A DNA stretch of 64,000 nucleotides from Azospirillum doebereinerae (GTDB lineage Bacteria > Pseudomonadota > Alphaproteobacteria > Azospirillales > Azospirillaceae). The notes under the pieces were generated by a model. That model saw only the letters and a list, made by a program, of their open reading frames with translations. It was not told where the DNA came from and did no database searches. Location: positions 62,001-126,000 of the forward strand of contig NZ_RZIJ01000004.1 in the NCBI RefSeq assembly GCF_003989665.1, given 5' to 3'. Made by a program: the position numbers and the translations under genes. Each line of letters opens with the position of its first letter. The first letter of the stretch is position 1. This document shows, piece after piece, positions 55,501-64,000 of the stretch.

Positions 55501-56299
55501 AGTCCGGCACCTCGCCCGCCGGCAGCGGGCGCGCCAGCCAATAGCCCTGCAGCCGGTCGCAGCGGTAGGCCTGGAGGAACAGCCGCTGTTCGGGCGTCTC
55601 CACCCCCTCGGCGACCACGCTGAGGCCCAGCGCGTGGGCGAGCGCGACGATCGCCTGGACGATGGCGGCGGCGTCACGGTCCTCGACCATCGCTTGGGTG
55701 AACTGCTTGTCGATCTTCAGGCTTTCCACCGGCACCCGCCGCAGCAGCGCCAGCGAGGAATAGCCGGTGCCGAAATCGTCCAGCACCAGCCGCACCCCGG
55801 CGCCGCGCAATTGCATCAGCGTCTCGCGCGCTTGGGCGTTGTGGTCGTAGAGCGCGGTCTCGGTCAGCTCCAGCTTCAGGTTGGCGGCGGGCAGGCCGGT
55901 CTCGGCCAGGATGCGCAGGACCGTCCGCGCGAAGGCCGGATCGTCGAGCTGGCGGGGCGACAGGTTGACCGCCACCGGCGCGTCGGTCAGGCCGGCGTTC
56001 ATCCAGCCCGCCGCCGCCGCGCAGGCGGTGCGCAAGGCCCATTCGCCCAGCACGTGGATCGCCTCGCCGGTCTCGGCCATCGGCACGAAGACGTCGGGCG
56101 GGATCATGGTGCCGTCGCCCAGCCGCCAGCGGGCCAGCGCCTCGAAGCCGGTCAACCGCCCGGTCGCGACGTCGGCCTGGGGCTGGTAGGCCAGCGACAG
56201 CTCATCCTGCGCGATGGCGTCGCGGACGCGGTCGGCGAAGCCCTCGTCGGTCAGCGCCGCTGTGCCGCCGCCCTGCGCCACTGTCTTCTCCGCCGCCAT
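55463..56299 (-). CDS. Stand-alone EAL-domain c-di-GMP phosphodiesterase
   Basis: 278 residues, almost entirely an EAL domain. Catalytic motifs intact: Glu53 in FEALARW, VNLSPRQL, LELTET, DDFGTGYSS, KIDKQF and AEGVETPEQ. It should hydrolyse c-di-GMP to pGpG, lowering c-di-GMP for motility. No sensory or GGDEF domain, no membrane segment. The start at 56299 has GGGAGG upstream. The 3' end overlaps the Nudix gene tail to tail. Confidence 0.9.
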   Translation of the reverse strand: MAAEKTVAQGGGTAALTDEGFADRVRDAIAQDELSLAYQPQADVATGRLTGFEALARWRLGDGTMIPPDVFVPMAETGEAIHVLGEWALRTACAAAAGWMNAGLTDAPVAVNLSPRQLDDPAFARTVLRILAETGLPAANLKLELTETALYDHNAQARETLMQLRGAGVRLVLDDFGTGYSSLALLRRVPVESLKIDKQFTQAMVEDRDAAAIVQAIVALAHALGLSVVAEGVETPEQRLFLQAYRCDRLQGYWLARPLPAGEVPDFIQRNAVPPPER

Positions 56300-56440
56300 G
56301 CCACCTCCCTGGAACCGGCCGGTCCAACCAACCGCCTCCCCGCCATAACACCACAGGAAAGGATTTGTTAACCATGTTCCAAAAGATCTTGGCGGATTTG
56401 ATTTGGTTACGAAAGGATTAACGACGCTGCCCGCGGTGAC

Positions 56441-56477
56441 AAGAAAAAGGCCGGCGCTCCTGGTGGAGCGGCCGGCC
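56441..56477 (-). terminator. Intrinsic terminator after ychF
   Basis: On the minus strand, a near-perfect 12-bp stem built on GGCCGGC and GCTCC with an ACCA loop, then TTTTTCTT (plus-strand arms 56449-56460 and 56465-56477). Confidence 0.9.
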
Positions 56478-56507
56478 CTTGCCCTCGTCTTGGGGTCTCT
56501 TGAAGGA

Positions 56508-57608
56508 TCAGACGTTGAAGCGGAAATGGAAGATGTCACCGTCCTGGACGACGTATTCCTTGCCTTCCTGGCGCATCTTGCCGGCGTCCTTGGCGCCCTG
56601 CTCGCCGCCCAAGGTGACGTAGCTGTCGTAATCGATGGTCTCGGCGCGGATGAAGCCGCGTTCGAAGTCGGTGTGGATGACGCCGGCCGCCTCGGGGGCC
56701 TTGGCGTGGCGGCGCACGGTCCAGGCGCGCGCCTCCTTCGGGCCGACGGTGAAGAAGGTGATCAGGTCCAGCAGCTTGAAGCCGGCGCGGATCAGCTTGT
56801 TCAGGCCGGTTTCCTCCAGCCCCATCGATTCCAGGAACTCGGCCTTCTCGGCCGGGTCGGTCAACTGGGCGACCTCGGACTCGATGGCGGCGGAGATCAC
56901 GACGACCTCGGCGCCCTCGGCCTTGGCCTTCTCGGCAACCTTGGCGGTGAAGGCGTTGCCGGTGGCGGCCGAGGCCTCCTCGACGTTGCAGACGTAGAGC
57001 ACCGGCTTGTCGGTCAGCAGCATGAACTGCTTGAAGACGAACTTCTCGTCCTCGGCCAGCTCGACGACGCGGGCGGGCTTGCCGTCCTGGAGCACCTTGA
57101 GGGCGCGCTCCATCAGGTCGGCCTTGACCTTGCTGTCCTTGTCGCCGCCCTTGGCCTTCTTCTGGAGGCTGTTGATCTGGCGTTCCAGGCTTTCCATGTC
57201 GGCGAGCATCAGCTCGGTCTCGACCACCTCGGCGTCGCGCAGCGGATCGACGTTGCCCTCGACATGGGTGATGTCGTCGTCCTCGAAGCAGCGCAGCACG
57301 TGGACGATGGCGTCGACCTCGCGGATGTTGGCGAGGAACTGGTTGCCCAACCCTTCACCTTTCGACGCGCCGCGGATCAGGCCGGCGATGTCCACGAACT
57401 CCAACTGGGTCGGGACGGTCTTCTGCGACTTGGCGATCACCACCAGCTTGTCGAGCCGGGGGTCGGGCACGCTGACGCGGCCGACGTTCGGCTCCTTGGT
57501 GCAGAAGGGGAAATTTGCCGCCTCGGCCGCCTGGGTGGCGGTCAGCGCGTTGAACAGGGTCGACTTGCCGACGTTGGGCAGGCCGACGATGCCACAATTG
57601 AAGCCCAT
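56508..57608 (-). CDS. ychF: Redox-regulated ATPase YchF (Obg family)
   Basis: 366 residues. P-loop GLPNVGKST (9-17), switch FVDIAGLIRGASKGEGLGNQFL, a coiled-coil helical domain (about 130-200) and the C-terminal TGS-like domain (TVRRHAKAPEAAGVIHTDFERGFIRAE). YchF prefers ATP over GTP and affects ribosome/stress functions. In most relatives it follows pth directly; here an acyltransferase gene sits between. Confidence 0.96.
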   Translation of the reverse strand: MGFNCGIVGLPNVGKSTLFNALTATQAAEAANFPFCTKEPNVGRVSVPDPRLDKLVVIAKSQKTVPTQLEFVDIAGLIRGASKGEGLGNQFLANIREVDAIVHVLRCFEDDDITHVEGNVDPLRDAEVVETELMLADMESLERQINSLQKKAKGGDKDSKVKADLMERALKVLQDGKPARVVELAEDEKFVFKQFMLLTDKPVLYVCNVEEASAATGNAFTAKVAEKAKAEGAEVVVISAAIESEVAQLTDPAEKAEFLESMGLEETGLNKLIRAGFKLLDLITFFTVGPKEARAWTVRRHAKAPEAAGVIHTDFERGFIRAETIDYDSYVTLGGEQGAKDAGKMRQEGKEYVVQDGDIFHFRFNV

Positions 57609-57702
57609 GGTTGGGTGCTCGCCGTCGGAAAAATTCTGGAATCGAGCCGCTTTATCCTACGGGAAGGCGCAAAGCGCAAACGCGAAGTGGGAGGAGGGTG
57701 GG

Positions 57703-58872
57703 TCAGCCGGCCTCGGCGAGGCGCGCCGGCCGTCGCCGGTTCGCCAGATCGTTGAACAGGCGGCGGCCCGGTTCCTCGATCCAACGGTGGGTGATCGCCG
57801 CCAGCGCGAGGACGCACAGCACGTACAGCGCGGTCACCGCGTCGGCCAGCCAGACATCCCGATGGAACAGGACGATCATCTCGGTCTTGCCCGCCATGGT
57901 CTGCCCGAACAGCGGCCGGCCGAGGGATTTCTGCGCCATGCTCGTGCCCAGCCACAGAACGAAGACCACGATCATGTGCACCATGTAGATCGAGTAGGAC
58001 CGGGTGCCGAGCCAGCGGGCGGGCGCCGACGACAGGAGCCGCGACAACGGACCGGCCTCGAAGGAGAAGATCAGCACGATGGCGGCGAAGGCCGGAGGCG
58101 ACGCCAATCCACCGGCCTCAAGGTCGGGAACCGACAGGCCGGCGATCAGCAGCCCGACGCCGGCGACCTCCAGCAGCGGCAGGACGCGGAACGCCGTCTG
58201 CCGGAACCCTGGCCACTCCGTCACCGCAAGGTGGACACGGTGAACGAGATGCCCGAGGAAGAACCCACACAGGCAGCGGAAGAATCCATAATCATAGGTG
58301 GCGCCCATGTAGCGGGGGGACAGGATCGCTACCGCCAGCCATCCGCTCAGCGCAATCACGGCGGCCAGGATCGCCAGATGACGGCGCGCGGTCAGAACGA
58401 GCAGGCCGAACAGAAGGCAGACGTAGAACTCGGTGCTGATCGACCAGCTCGGTCCGTTCCAGGTGTTGTTGTCGTGAACGCCGAGCGCGTGGATCAGGGC
58501 GAGGTTGGTCGGTATGGCTTCGGCCGCCGTGATCCCGGTGAAGGGGGGTGTTCCGAAAGTGATCCCGAGCCCCTGCCCCGCCAGCAGCTTGCACAGTTCG
58601 ATGAGCACGAACACGCCGAGCGTGACCGCGTGCAGCGGCCACAGGCGGCCGAAGCGCCGGATCGCGTAGCCGGTCAGGGCAGCGAGGTCGGTCAACCGGC
58701 GGCCGTAGGCGTGGGTGATGACGAAGCCGCTGAGAACGAAGAAGAAATCCACGAACAGGTAGGCGTTGCGCAGCAGCGGAAGATGGAACAGGTGCCCAAA
58801 GGCCGGAAAATGCAGCAGCGCCACCAAAAGCGCGCACACCCCCCGCCAACCGTCCAGCACCTGAAAGCGCAT
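57703..58872 (-). CDS. Acyltransferase 3 family protein (OafA/YrhL-like)
   Basis: 389 residues, about ten membrane segments. The conserved N-terminal LDGWRGVCALLVALLHF, then VDFFFVLSGFVITHAYGRR with the family Arg, and YAIRRFGRLWPLHAV. Such proteins O-acetylate LPS O-antigen, exopolysaccharide or peptidoglycan. GGAG precedes ATG 58872, 12 bp after the pth stop, so it is in the rplY-pth-ychF transcript. The gene order is unusual. Confidence 0.88.
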   Translation of the reverse strand: MRFQVLDGWRGVCALLVALLHFPAFGHLFHLPLLRNAYLFVDFFFVLSGFVITHAYGRRLTDLAALTGYAIRRFGRLWPLHAVTLGVFVLIELCKLLAGQGLGITFGTPPFTGITAAEAIPTNLALIHALGVHDNNTWNGPSWSISTEFYVCLLFGLLVLTARRHLAILAAVIALSGWLAVAILSPRYMGATYDYGFFRCLCGFFLGHLVHRVHLAVTEWPGFRQTAFRVLPLLEVAGVGLLIAGLSVPDLEAGGLASPPAFAAIVLIFSFEAGPLSRLLSSAPARWLGTRSYSIYMVHMIVVFVLWLGTSMAQKSLGRPLFGQTMAGKTEMIVLFHRDVWLADAVTALYVLCVLALAAITHRWIEEPGRRLFNDLANRRRPARLAEAG

Positions 58873-58884
58873 CCCCGTCTCCGC

Positions 58885-59457
58885 CTACCGCCCCTGCGTG
58901 GCCAGCGCCACCTTGTTCATGAAAGTCTCGGGCTGGCCTTCGGCCATCAGCGGGAAGGCGTCGCAAACGGCGTCCAGCAACGGGTCGACCCAGACCTGTT
59001 CCGCCTTGGCGAAGTCGTGCAGCACGTAGCCGCTGACCAGATCCTTGTTGCCGGGATGACCGATGCCCAGGCGGATGCGCCAGTAGTCCTTGCCGATGTG
59101 GCTGTCGATGGAGCGCAAGCCGTTGTGGCCGCCATGCCCGCCGCCCTTCTTCACCCGGATCCTGCCGGGTGGAAGGTCGAGCTCGTCGTGGATGACGACG
59201 ACGTTCTCGGGCTTGAGCTTGTAGAATTGCAGCGCCGCGACCACCGACTGGCCGGACAGGTTCATGAAGGTCGCCGGTTCCAGCGCCAGAACCTTGTCGC
59301 CGCCGACGACGCCCTCGGCGGTCAGTCCCTGGAAACGCTTCTTCCAGGGGGTGAAGCGGTATTGCCGGGCGATCGCCTCGGCGGCCATGTAGCCGATGTT
59401 GTGGCGGTTGCGCGCGTATTCGGACCCAGGGTTGCCCAATCCGACCAGCAGCAGCAT
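58885..59457 (-). CDS. pth: Peptidyl-tRNA hydrolase
   Basis: Releases peptides from dropped-off peptidyl-tRNA. 190 residues. [18 protein letters not shown] contains catalytic His19 and substrate Asn; HDELDLPPG holds the Asp, and [13 protein letters not shown] is conserved. ATG 59457 has GGAGAGG upstream. It is 77 bp downstream of rplY. Confidence 0.95.
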   Translation of the reverse strand: MLLLVGLGNPGSEYARNRHNIGYMAAEAIARQYRFTPWKKRFQGLTAEGVVGGDKVLALEPATFMNLSGQSVVAALQFYKLKPENVVVIHDELDLPPGRIRVKKGGGHGGHNGLRSIDSHIGKDYWRIRLGIGHPGNKDLVSGYVLHDFAKAEQVWVDPLLDAVCDAFPLMAEGQPETFMNKVALATQGR

Positions 59458-59484
59458 GAAAACGCCTCTCCGCACAAACGAAGC

Positions 59485-59502
59485 GGGGGGCCGAAGCCCC
59501 CC
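59485..59502. other. GC hairpin between rplY and pth
   Basis: GGGGGGC-CGAA-GCCCCCC, seven perfect pairs (UUCG loop on the minus-strand RNA). No long U-run follows. Perhaps an attenuator or processing site lowering pth expression relative to rplY. Confidence 0.45.
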
Positions 59503-59534
59503 ACCCGATACGCCATCGAAGACGGGAAACCGCT

Positions 59535-60131
59535 TTAGGCGGCTTCGCCACCCTCGGACTTCAGGCCCGACGGGGCGATGATCGTCGCGATGGTGAAATC
59601 GCGGTCGGTGATCACCGAGGTCACGCCTTCCGGCAGGTTCACCGCCGAGATGTGGATCGAGTCGCCGACGTCGTAGCCCTCGCACGAGATCGTCACGTGC
59701 TCGGGGATGTTGTCGGCCGGGCACTCCAGATCCAGCTCGTGGCGAACGATGTTCAGCACGGCGCCGCGCTTCAGGCCGGGCGACTTGTCCTGCGAGACGA
59801 ACTCGACCGGGACGTGCACGACGACGCGGGTGTCGCTGGAGACGCGCAGGAAGTCCACGTGCAGCGGAACGTCGGTCACCGGGTGGAACTGCACGTCGCG
59901 CGGCAGGACGCGGTGGGCGGCGCCGTCGACGGTCACGTCGAACAGGTGCGTGAAGAAGCCCGGCTGGTGCAGGACGCGGGTGAACTCGAACTTCTCGAGC
60001 GAAATGGTCACGGGCGCCTGCTTGCCACCGTAGATGACGGCCGGAATGCGGCCGTCACGACGGGTTTGGCGGGCGGTCCCCTTGCCGGCCCGTTCGCGCC
60101 CTTCGGCGCCGAGCGGAATGATCTTGGTCAT
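59535..60131 (-). CDS. rplY: Ribosomal protein bL25, long (TL5/CTC) form
   Basis: 198 residues: the L25 RNA-binding domain that binds 5S rRNA ([19 protein letters not shown]) plus the C-terminal CTC beta domain (about 100-190, [19 protein letters not shown]). Part of the 50S central protuberance. First gene of the rplY-pth-acyltransferase-ychF set. Confidence 0.95.
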   Translation of the reverse strand: MTKIIPLGAEGRERAGKGTARQTRRDGRIPAVIYGGKQAPVTISLEKFEFTRVLHQPGFFTHLFDVTVDGAAHRVLPRDVQFHPVTDVPLHVDFLRVSSDTRVVVHVPVEFVSQDKSPGLKRGAVLNIVRHELDLECPADNIPEHVTISCEGYDVGDSIHISAVNLPEGVTSVITDRDFTIATIIAPSGLKSEGGEAA

Positions 60132-60245
60132 GACGATGCTCCAAAACGAAAAGGGCGCCGGCCTCCAGGGGTGCCGACGCTGTGCGCGGGCTCATTACGG
60201 CAAAGCGCCCGCAACGTCAAGGGCGACCGCGCCGGCGCGCCGGCC

Positions 60246-61412
60246 TCAGCCCCGGAACAGGTGCGGGACCACCGCCGAATCCACGCCGACGCGCGGATCC
60301 TGCGATTCGCGCACCGACATGCCCAGGCACTTGTCGCCGACGATCCAGGCGTGCAGCACGGCGCGGGTGTCCTCCTCGCGGAAGCCCGGCGGCGTCTCCA
60401 GCCACACGGTGCCGTGCGAATCGACGCCCTCGCCGTCGTCGGCGACCACCGCGCCCTGCTCGACGATGCGCTGCGGGGCCGCGTCCAGCCCGTACAGCGC
60501 GCGCCCCGTCACCATGTCGCACGGCCCCAGCGTGGCCGAATCCAGCGCGGCGCGGCACAGGTTGGGGTGGCGCGGGTAGAGGTGCGAGAGCACCGCCAAC
60601 AGCCCGTGGTTCGACCACAGCCAGCACCACAACGGCGACAGCACGCTCATGCCGCCGCTGCGCAGCCGGTGCAGGAAGGCGTCCTCGGTCAGCCCGTCCC
60701 AGGGGTAGAGCTTGGCGAGCCAGGAGATCGCCCGCCCCTCGTCGTCGAGGAAACGGCGCCCGTCCCAGCCGATCGTCTGCAAGGGCAGCAGCCGGGTCTC
60801 GATGCCGGCCTCCGCCGCCGTGGCGGCCAGATAGACCAGCTCGCCCTCGCGCACCGGGTCGGGGGTGGCGCAGGTCAGGTGGATCAGCCCCCGGCCGGGC
60901 TGCCCGGCGGCCAGTTCCTCCCAGCGCTCGACCAGCGCCTCGTGCAGGCCGTTGAACTGGTTGGCGTCGGCGGCCATCGCCTCGCGCCAGTTGCGCTGGA
61001 CCAACGAGGCGGCGAACAGCCCCTCCGTCGTGTCGTAGTTGCAGGCCAGCAGCTTGACGCTGTCGCGGCCATCGTAGGACAGGGTCAGGCGCCCGGCCAG
61101 ACCGCCGGCCCGCTCGTTCGGGCGGCCACCCGACCAGTAATCGGTCCAGGACGCCTCCAGCACGCGCGCGGCCTCGCCACGGATGCCCAGCGCGCCGAAC
61201 AGCTTGTTGTCCACCACATGGCGCACGGCGGTGCCGATCATGGTGTGCAACTCGTCGGCGACGCTCTCGATCAGGTCGATCTGCGAGGCGGTGAACTCAT
61301 AGCAGGCGTCCTCCCGCCAGCCCGCGCCGGCGGACATGGCGCGGACGCCGTAGGGATACTTGCGAAGGCCCGGACGCCAGTCGGCGCGCGGCTTCATTGT
61401 CGTTCTGCGCAT
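60246..61412 (-). CDS. Glutathionylspermidine synthase-like ATP-grasp protein (YgiC/YjfC family)
   Basis: 388 residues. The N-terminal ACYEFTASQIDLIESVADELHTM and WTDYW, with the middle LLACNYDTTEGLFAASLVQRNW and DDEGRAISWLAKLYPWDGL, are marks of GSP_synth proteins. These fold like the synthetase half of the E. coli bifunctional enzyme. The amidase half is absent, and true substrates of the single-domain proteins are unknown. The start MRRTTMKPRADW matches the family N-terminus. Confidence 0.82.
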   Translation of the reverse strand: MRRTTMKPRADWRPGLRKYPYGVRAMSAGAGWREDACYEFTASQIDLIESVADELHTMIGTAVRHVVDNKLFGALGIRGEAARVLEASWTDYWSGGRPNERAGGLAGRLTLSYDGRDSVKLLACNYDTTEGLFAASLVQRNWREAMAADANQFNGLHEALVERWEELAAGQPGRGLIHLTCATPDPVREGELVYLAATAAEAGIETRLLPLQTIGWDGRRFLDDEGRAISWLAKLYPWDGLTEDAFLHRLRSGGMSVLSPLWCWLWSNHGLLAVLSHLYPRHPNLCRAALDSATLGPCDMVTGRALYGLDAAPQRIVEQGAVVADDGEGVDSHGTVWLETPPGFREEDTRAVLHAWIVGDKCLGMSVRESQDPRVGVDSAVVPHLFRG

Positions 61413-61697
61413 GGGGAACCCGGTCCGTCCGTATCAGCGGGGTGTCGGCTCGGACTCCGCCGAAGCGGCGGGAACGGCGGCGGGGACGGGGGACGGCGGG
61501 AAGGCGACGGGCGGCGGGCTGGTCAACGGTCCTCTCCGAAGGGCTTCGGGGATCCCCCTCGGGGGTTCGGTCGCGCATGGTCCCGAATCCGGCGGGATGG
61601 CGCAATACGCACCGCCCCGTATGTAACCCGCAACCGCGCGGACCGCCATACCGCATGCGGCGTAGACGCCGCAACCCCGCCCCCGGCGCAGGTGGCG

Positions 61698-62069
61698 TCA
61701 GACCAGCGCGGCGCCGGGGCGCGACAGCGACCGCATGGCCCAGGCGGCCAGCCGGCCGCGCCGCAGACGCAGGGAGGCGCCGGACAGCGCGGCGTCGGCG
61801 GGGCCGGGAGCGGAACCGGGCGAGGTCCGCAGAGGGGCGTCGGGCAGCAGGATGGCGCGGCGGGTGCGGCGGGCGGCCAGGAGAACGCGCATGACCTCCT
61901 CCTCCGACACCGTGCGGCGCGCCGGAGCGGAGGCGAGGCTGGCGGTTTCGCGCAGCGCGGCCATTTGTCCGAGGGTTCCGGTCAGGCCCTTGGTCGCCGC
62001 GGTCAGGGCGGCTTCGTCGTACAGGGCGAGAACAAGCGTCCTCAACCCGGCCTCAATCCGAATGGACAT
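61698..62069 (-). CDS. Hypothetical protein
   Basis: 123 residues, basic, Ala/Arg/Leu-rich and helical (SIRIEAGLRTLVLALYDEAAL), no membrane segment or recognised family. ATG 62069 has GGAG eight bases upstream. It lies between the tRNA cluster and the GSP-synthase-like gene, minus strand. Confidence 0.5.
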   Translation of the reverse strand: MSIRIEAGLRTLVLALYDEAALTAATKGLTGTLGQMAALRETASLASAPARRTVSEEEVMRVLLAARRTRRAILLPDAPLRTSPGSAPGPADAALSGASLRLRRGRLAAWAMRSLSRPGAALV

Positions 62070-62258
62070 GGGCGCGCTCCAGAAATCAGGGGGTGACGTG
62101 TTGGAGCCCCGATTATCCGTGCGCGGCCCCCTTCGGGCCATGCTCGCCAAGGGAGTAACACCTTGGGCGCGGCCTGCTGATGCGGCAATGCCACACCGGG
62201 GTGCTCAGAAAGACTTGGGAGGACGCTGGGAAGTCCCGCGTCAAGGCGCGGGAAGAAA

Positions 62259-62334
62259 TGGTGGAGCCGAGGGGGATCGAACCCCTGACCTTCGCAATGC
62301 CATTGCGACGCTCTCCCAGCTGAGCTACGGCCCC
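62259..62334 (-). tRNA. tRNA-Ala (anticodon GGC), copy 1
   Basis: 76-nt cloverleaf including an encoded CCA. Acceptor GGGGCCG / CGGCTCC, D-arm GCTC / GAGC, anticodon stem TCGCA / TGCGA with loop ATGGCAT, T-arm AGGGG / CCCCT with TTCGATC. Reads GCC. Confidence 0.97.
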
Positions 62335-62337
62335 ATT

Positions 62338-62424
62338 TGGTGCGCTTGGAGGGAGTCGAACCCCCACGGCCTTTCAGCCACTAGGACCTGAACCTAGCGC
62401 GTCTACCAGTTCCGCCACAAGCGC
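62338..62424 (-). tRNA. tRNA-Leu (anticodon CAG), copy 1
   Basis: 87-nt class II tRNA with encoded CCA. Acceptor GCGCTTG / CAAGCGC, anticodon loop TTCAGGT (CAG), variable arm TGGCTGAAAGGCCG, T-loop TTCGACT. Three bases upstream of tRNA-Ala on the minus strand. Reads CUG. Confidence 0.97.
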
Positions 62425-62541
62425 GCACCGTTACCCTGGTAGCAACCGGAACGCGACATCCGGGGTGAAAACACCACAGTGAAGCGTTCAGGAAGTATAG
62501 ACTTTACTCTAGAACATCTCCTCCCGGAGTCCGGGAAGAAA

Positions 62542-62617
62542 TGGTGGAGCCGAGGAGGATCGAACTCCTGACCTTCGCAATGCCATTGCGACGCTCTCCC
62601 AGCTGAGCTACGGCCCC
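62542..62617 (-). tRNA. tRNA-Ala (anticodon GGC), copy 2
   Basis: Same as copy 1 except the T-stem pair G-C is replaced by A-T (AGGAG / CTCCT), a compensatory change that keeps pairing. Encoded CCA. Confidence 0.97.
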
Positions 62618-62620
62618 GTT

Positions 62621-62707
62621 TGGTGCGCTTGGAGGGAGTCGAACCCCCACGACCTTGCAGTCACTAGGACCTGAACCTAGCGCGTCTACCAGTTCCGCCA
62701 CAAGCGC
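62621..62707 (-). tRNA. tRNA-Leu (anticodon CAG), copy 2
   Basis: Same as copy 1 except in the variable arm (TGACTGCAAGGTCG), where a stem pair is changed on both sides and one loop base differs. Encoded CCA. It forms the second Leu-Ala pair of a tandem duplication. Confidence 0.97.
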
Positions 62708-62771
62708 GTCCCGCGTTACTTGGGGTCACGCGGGGCGCTCTATGTACCCAGAGGAACCGCCGCGCTCAAGA

Positions 62772-62807
62772 GAAAAATCGCGCCCCCGAAAGATTTTTCC
62801 GGGCGCG
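62772..62807 (-). terminator. Intrinsic terminator after methyltransferase gene
   Basis: On the minus strand, stem CGCGCCC / GGGCGCG (plus-strand arms 62779-62785 and 62801-62807) with a partly paired loop, then ATTTTTC. Confidence 0.8.
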
Positions 62808-62827
62808 CCCCTTTTCCCTCGCCAGCC

Positions 62828-63763
62828 CTATTCCGCCGGCTTGATCGCGTAGAAGCGGAAGACGCGCATTCCGGCCTCGATGGCGGCGACGCGGCGCACC
62901 CACATCTCGACCTCCTCCATCACCGCCAGCTTGGTGGGGACGTCCAGATGGTGCTTTTCCAGATGCTCGACCAAGCCCTGGATGGCGACCAGGATCAGGT
63001 TGCGGTGGGTGTCGGAGATGTCCTCGGAAATGCGCAGGTCGAGGTTCCGCTGGGCGAACGCGTTGGCCATGCGCTCCTTGTCCCACAGATGCGGCTGCAT
63101 CGGCTCCTTGTCGCACCAGGACTGGATCGCCTTGGCGCCGATCTTGTCGGCTTCGGCGATGTAGTCGGTGATCAGCAGATGCCCGCGCGGCTTCAGGACG
63201 ATCTCCATCCCGTCGAACATCTGCTCCTTGTCGCGGACCGAGAACAGCCCTTCCTTGTAGACGATGGCGTCCACACGCTTGGGATAGCCGAAATGCTCGG
63301 GGTTGAAGGTCTCGACCGGCGCCTTCTTTTCCAACCCGGCCTTGAAGGAGCGCACCATGCCCTCCTTCGCCATCAGGTCGGACGCCTCCAGCCCGGTCAC
63401 CCAGCAGCCGTATTTGCCCGCCATGGTCCGGCTGGTGCCGCCGAGACCGGCCGCCAGATCGAGCACGCTCATCGCCGGGTTCAGCCCCAGCGGCTTCACC
63501 AGATAGGGGATGTGGTCGGCGCCGCCGGGCGTGTTGAAGCCCTCACCCCACAACTTCTCCGCCACCTCGATGCGGGTCGCGGTCCACAGGGGCTTGCCCC
63601 AGCGGTTGATGCCCGGCCCCGGACCCGACGGCGGCTCCGGCGGGGGGGGCGGCGCCTCGTCCTTCCTGCCCTTCTTCTTGCCGGAGAGGTCGTAGCCCTC
63701 CCACCAGGCATGAAGGCGCGTCTTCAGGTTCGGCCCCTGGCCGTCGTCGTTTTTGTCCGTCAT
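62828..63763 (-). CDS. Class I SAM-dependent methyltransferase
   Basis: 311 residues. A polar N-terminus with a Pro-rich stretch (about 40-52) precedes the Rossmann-like methyltransferase domain. Its SAM loop is VLDLAAGLGGTSRTMA, followed by TGLEASDLMAKEG and IVYKEGLFSV; the C-terminus is helical. The pattern resembles small-molecule or lipid methyltransferases, but the substrate is unknown. The start at 63763 (MTDKNDD) was chosen; longer frames add Arg-rich nonsense. Followed by a terminator and then the tRNAs. Confidence 0.8.
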   Translation of the reverse strand: MTDKNDDGQGPNLKTRLHAWWEGYDLSGKKKGRKDEAPPPPPEPPSGPGPGINRWGKPLWTATRIEVAEKLWGEGFNTPGGADHIPYLVKPLGLNPAMSVLDLAAGLGGTSRTMAGKYGCWVTGLEASDLMAKEGMVRSFKAGLEKKAPVETFNPEHFGYPKRVDAIVYKEGLFSVRDKEQMFDGMEIVLKPRGHLLITDYIAEADKIGAKAIQSWCDKEPMQPHLWDKERMANAFAQRNLDLRISEDISDTHRNLILVAIQGLVEHLEKHHLDVPTKLAVMEEVEMWVRRVAAIEAGMRVFRFYAIKPAE

Positions 63764-64000
63764 CGCCACCCGCCGCCCCGCTCGCCGATCGCCGCGTCTT
63801 CGGAGCCCGGCACCGTGATGCCGGCCGTGCGCGGCCTGTTTGTCCTGCGGTCGATGGATCCCATCATGAAACATCCCCCGCAAGAAACGTTCACACCCTC
63901 AGGCTATCCAAGCGCCAAGTCCAAGCAAGCGGAAAATCGCCGCCCCGCCCCGGTCATCGGGTCGCGGGGGCAGCCGAATCCGTCAGGGAATCAAGGGGAA

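Noticed and set aside
62259..62707. tRNA cluster as an integration site for a mobile element
   Set aside because: No integrase, no direct repeat of a tRNA 3' end beyond the paired tRNA genes, and the flanking genes look ordinary.

Overview
The window is GC-rich, densely coding bacterial chromosome. The gene content points to a free-living, motile, polyhydroxybutyrate-storing, diazotrophic alphaproteobacterium of the Rhodospirillales/Azospirillum type. The main clues are nifQ, a divergent phaR next to phaE-like/phaC/phaA/phaB, an Aer-like chemoreceptor with a C-terminal PilZ domain, an acyltransferase-interrupted rplY-pth-ychF cluster and clustered GANTC sites. The genus is inferred from gene content; no 16S rRNA gene or other species marker is present.

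Layout. 1-4.2 kb: the 3' part of sppA, a CheR-type methyltransferase whose start lies inside a long inverted repeat, and a 14-TM drug exporter. 4.2-9.4 kb (minus strand): an AI-2E family permease, then a degP-type protease followed by an OmpR-type regulator and its histidine kinase. 9.5-12 kb: yjbQ, a coxG-like gene, nifQ, a small lipoprotein and a CheY-like regulator. 12-14.7 kb: the PAS-MCP-PilZ chemoreceptor. 14.9-17.3 kb: aroQ-accB-accC, ending in a strong terminator. 17.4-19.8 kb: a dynamin-like GTPase translationally coupled to a periplasmic solute-binding protein. 19.9-27.6 kb: an XRE regulator after an AT-rich gap, then envelope genes (DUF882 peptidase, L,D-transpeptidase, polysaccharide deacetylase), a hibernation factor and small unknown genes. 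27.6-28.0 kb: a gene-free island with a DnaA-box pair and seven GANTC sites. 28-32.1 kb: treZ and a glycogen debranching enzyme. 32.2-36.5 kb: a second chemoreceptor and an SRPBCC/zinc-ADH/small-protein operon. 36.7-37.8 kb: lrgA-lrgB. 37.8-39.9 kb: leuA behind a leucine leader peptide. 39.9-43.7 kb: hldD, lgt, a MidA-type methyltransferase and pgeF. 43.8-46.2 kb: bacteriohemerythrin, prs, small proteins. 46.4-51 kb: the PHB locus. 51.2 kb: flavodoxin. 51.7-56.3 kb: small membrane proteins, an MFS/LysR pair, a Nudix hydrolase and an EAL protein. 56.5-60.1 kb: ychF, acyltransferase, pth, rplY. 60.2-63.8 kb: a glutathionylspermidine-synthase-like protein, an unknown, a duplicated tRNA-Ala/tRNA-Leu pair and a methyltransferase.

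How genes work together. PhaA (thiolase), PhaB (reductase) and PhaC (polymerase, with an overlapping PhaE-like partner) form the route from acetyl-CoA to PHB, and PhaR is the likely granule-sensing repressor. AccB/AccC feed malonyl-CoA into lipid synthesis. NifQ supplies molybdenum for the nitrogenase cofactor, and the flavodoxin is a possible electron carrier. Chemotaxis (CheR, CheY-like, two receptors) and c-di-GMP (PilZ receptor, EAL phosphodiesterase) are both represented.

No CRISPR array, insertion sequence, prophage or defence island was seen. The most unusual items are the apparently leaderless leucine attenuator, the 221-bp phaE-like/phaC overlap, the dynamin-SBP coupled pair and the GANTC/DnaA-box island.
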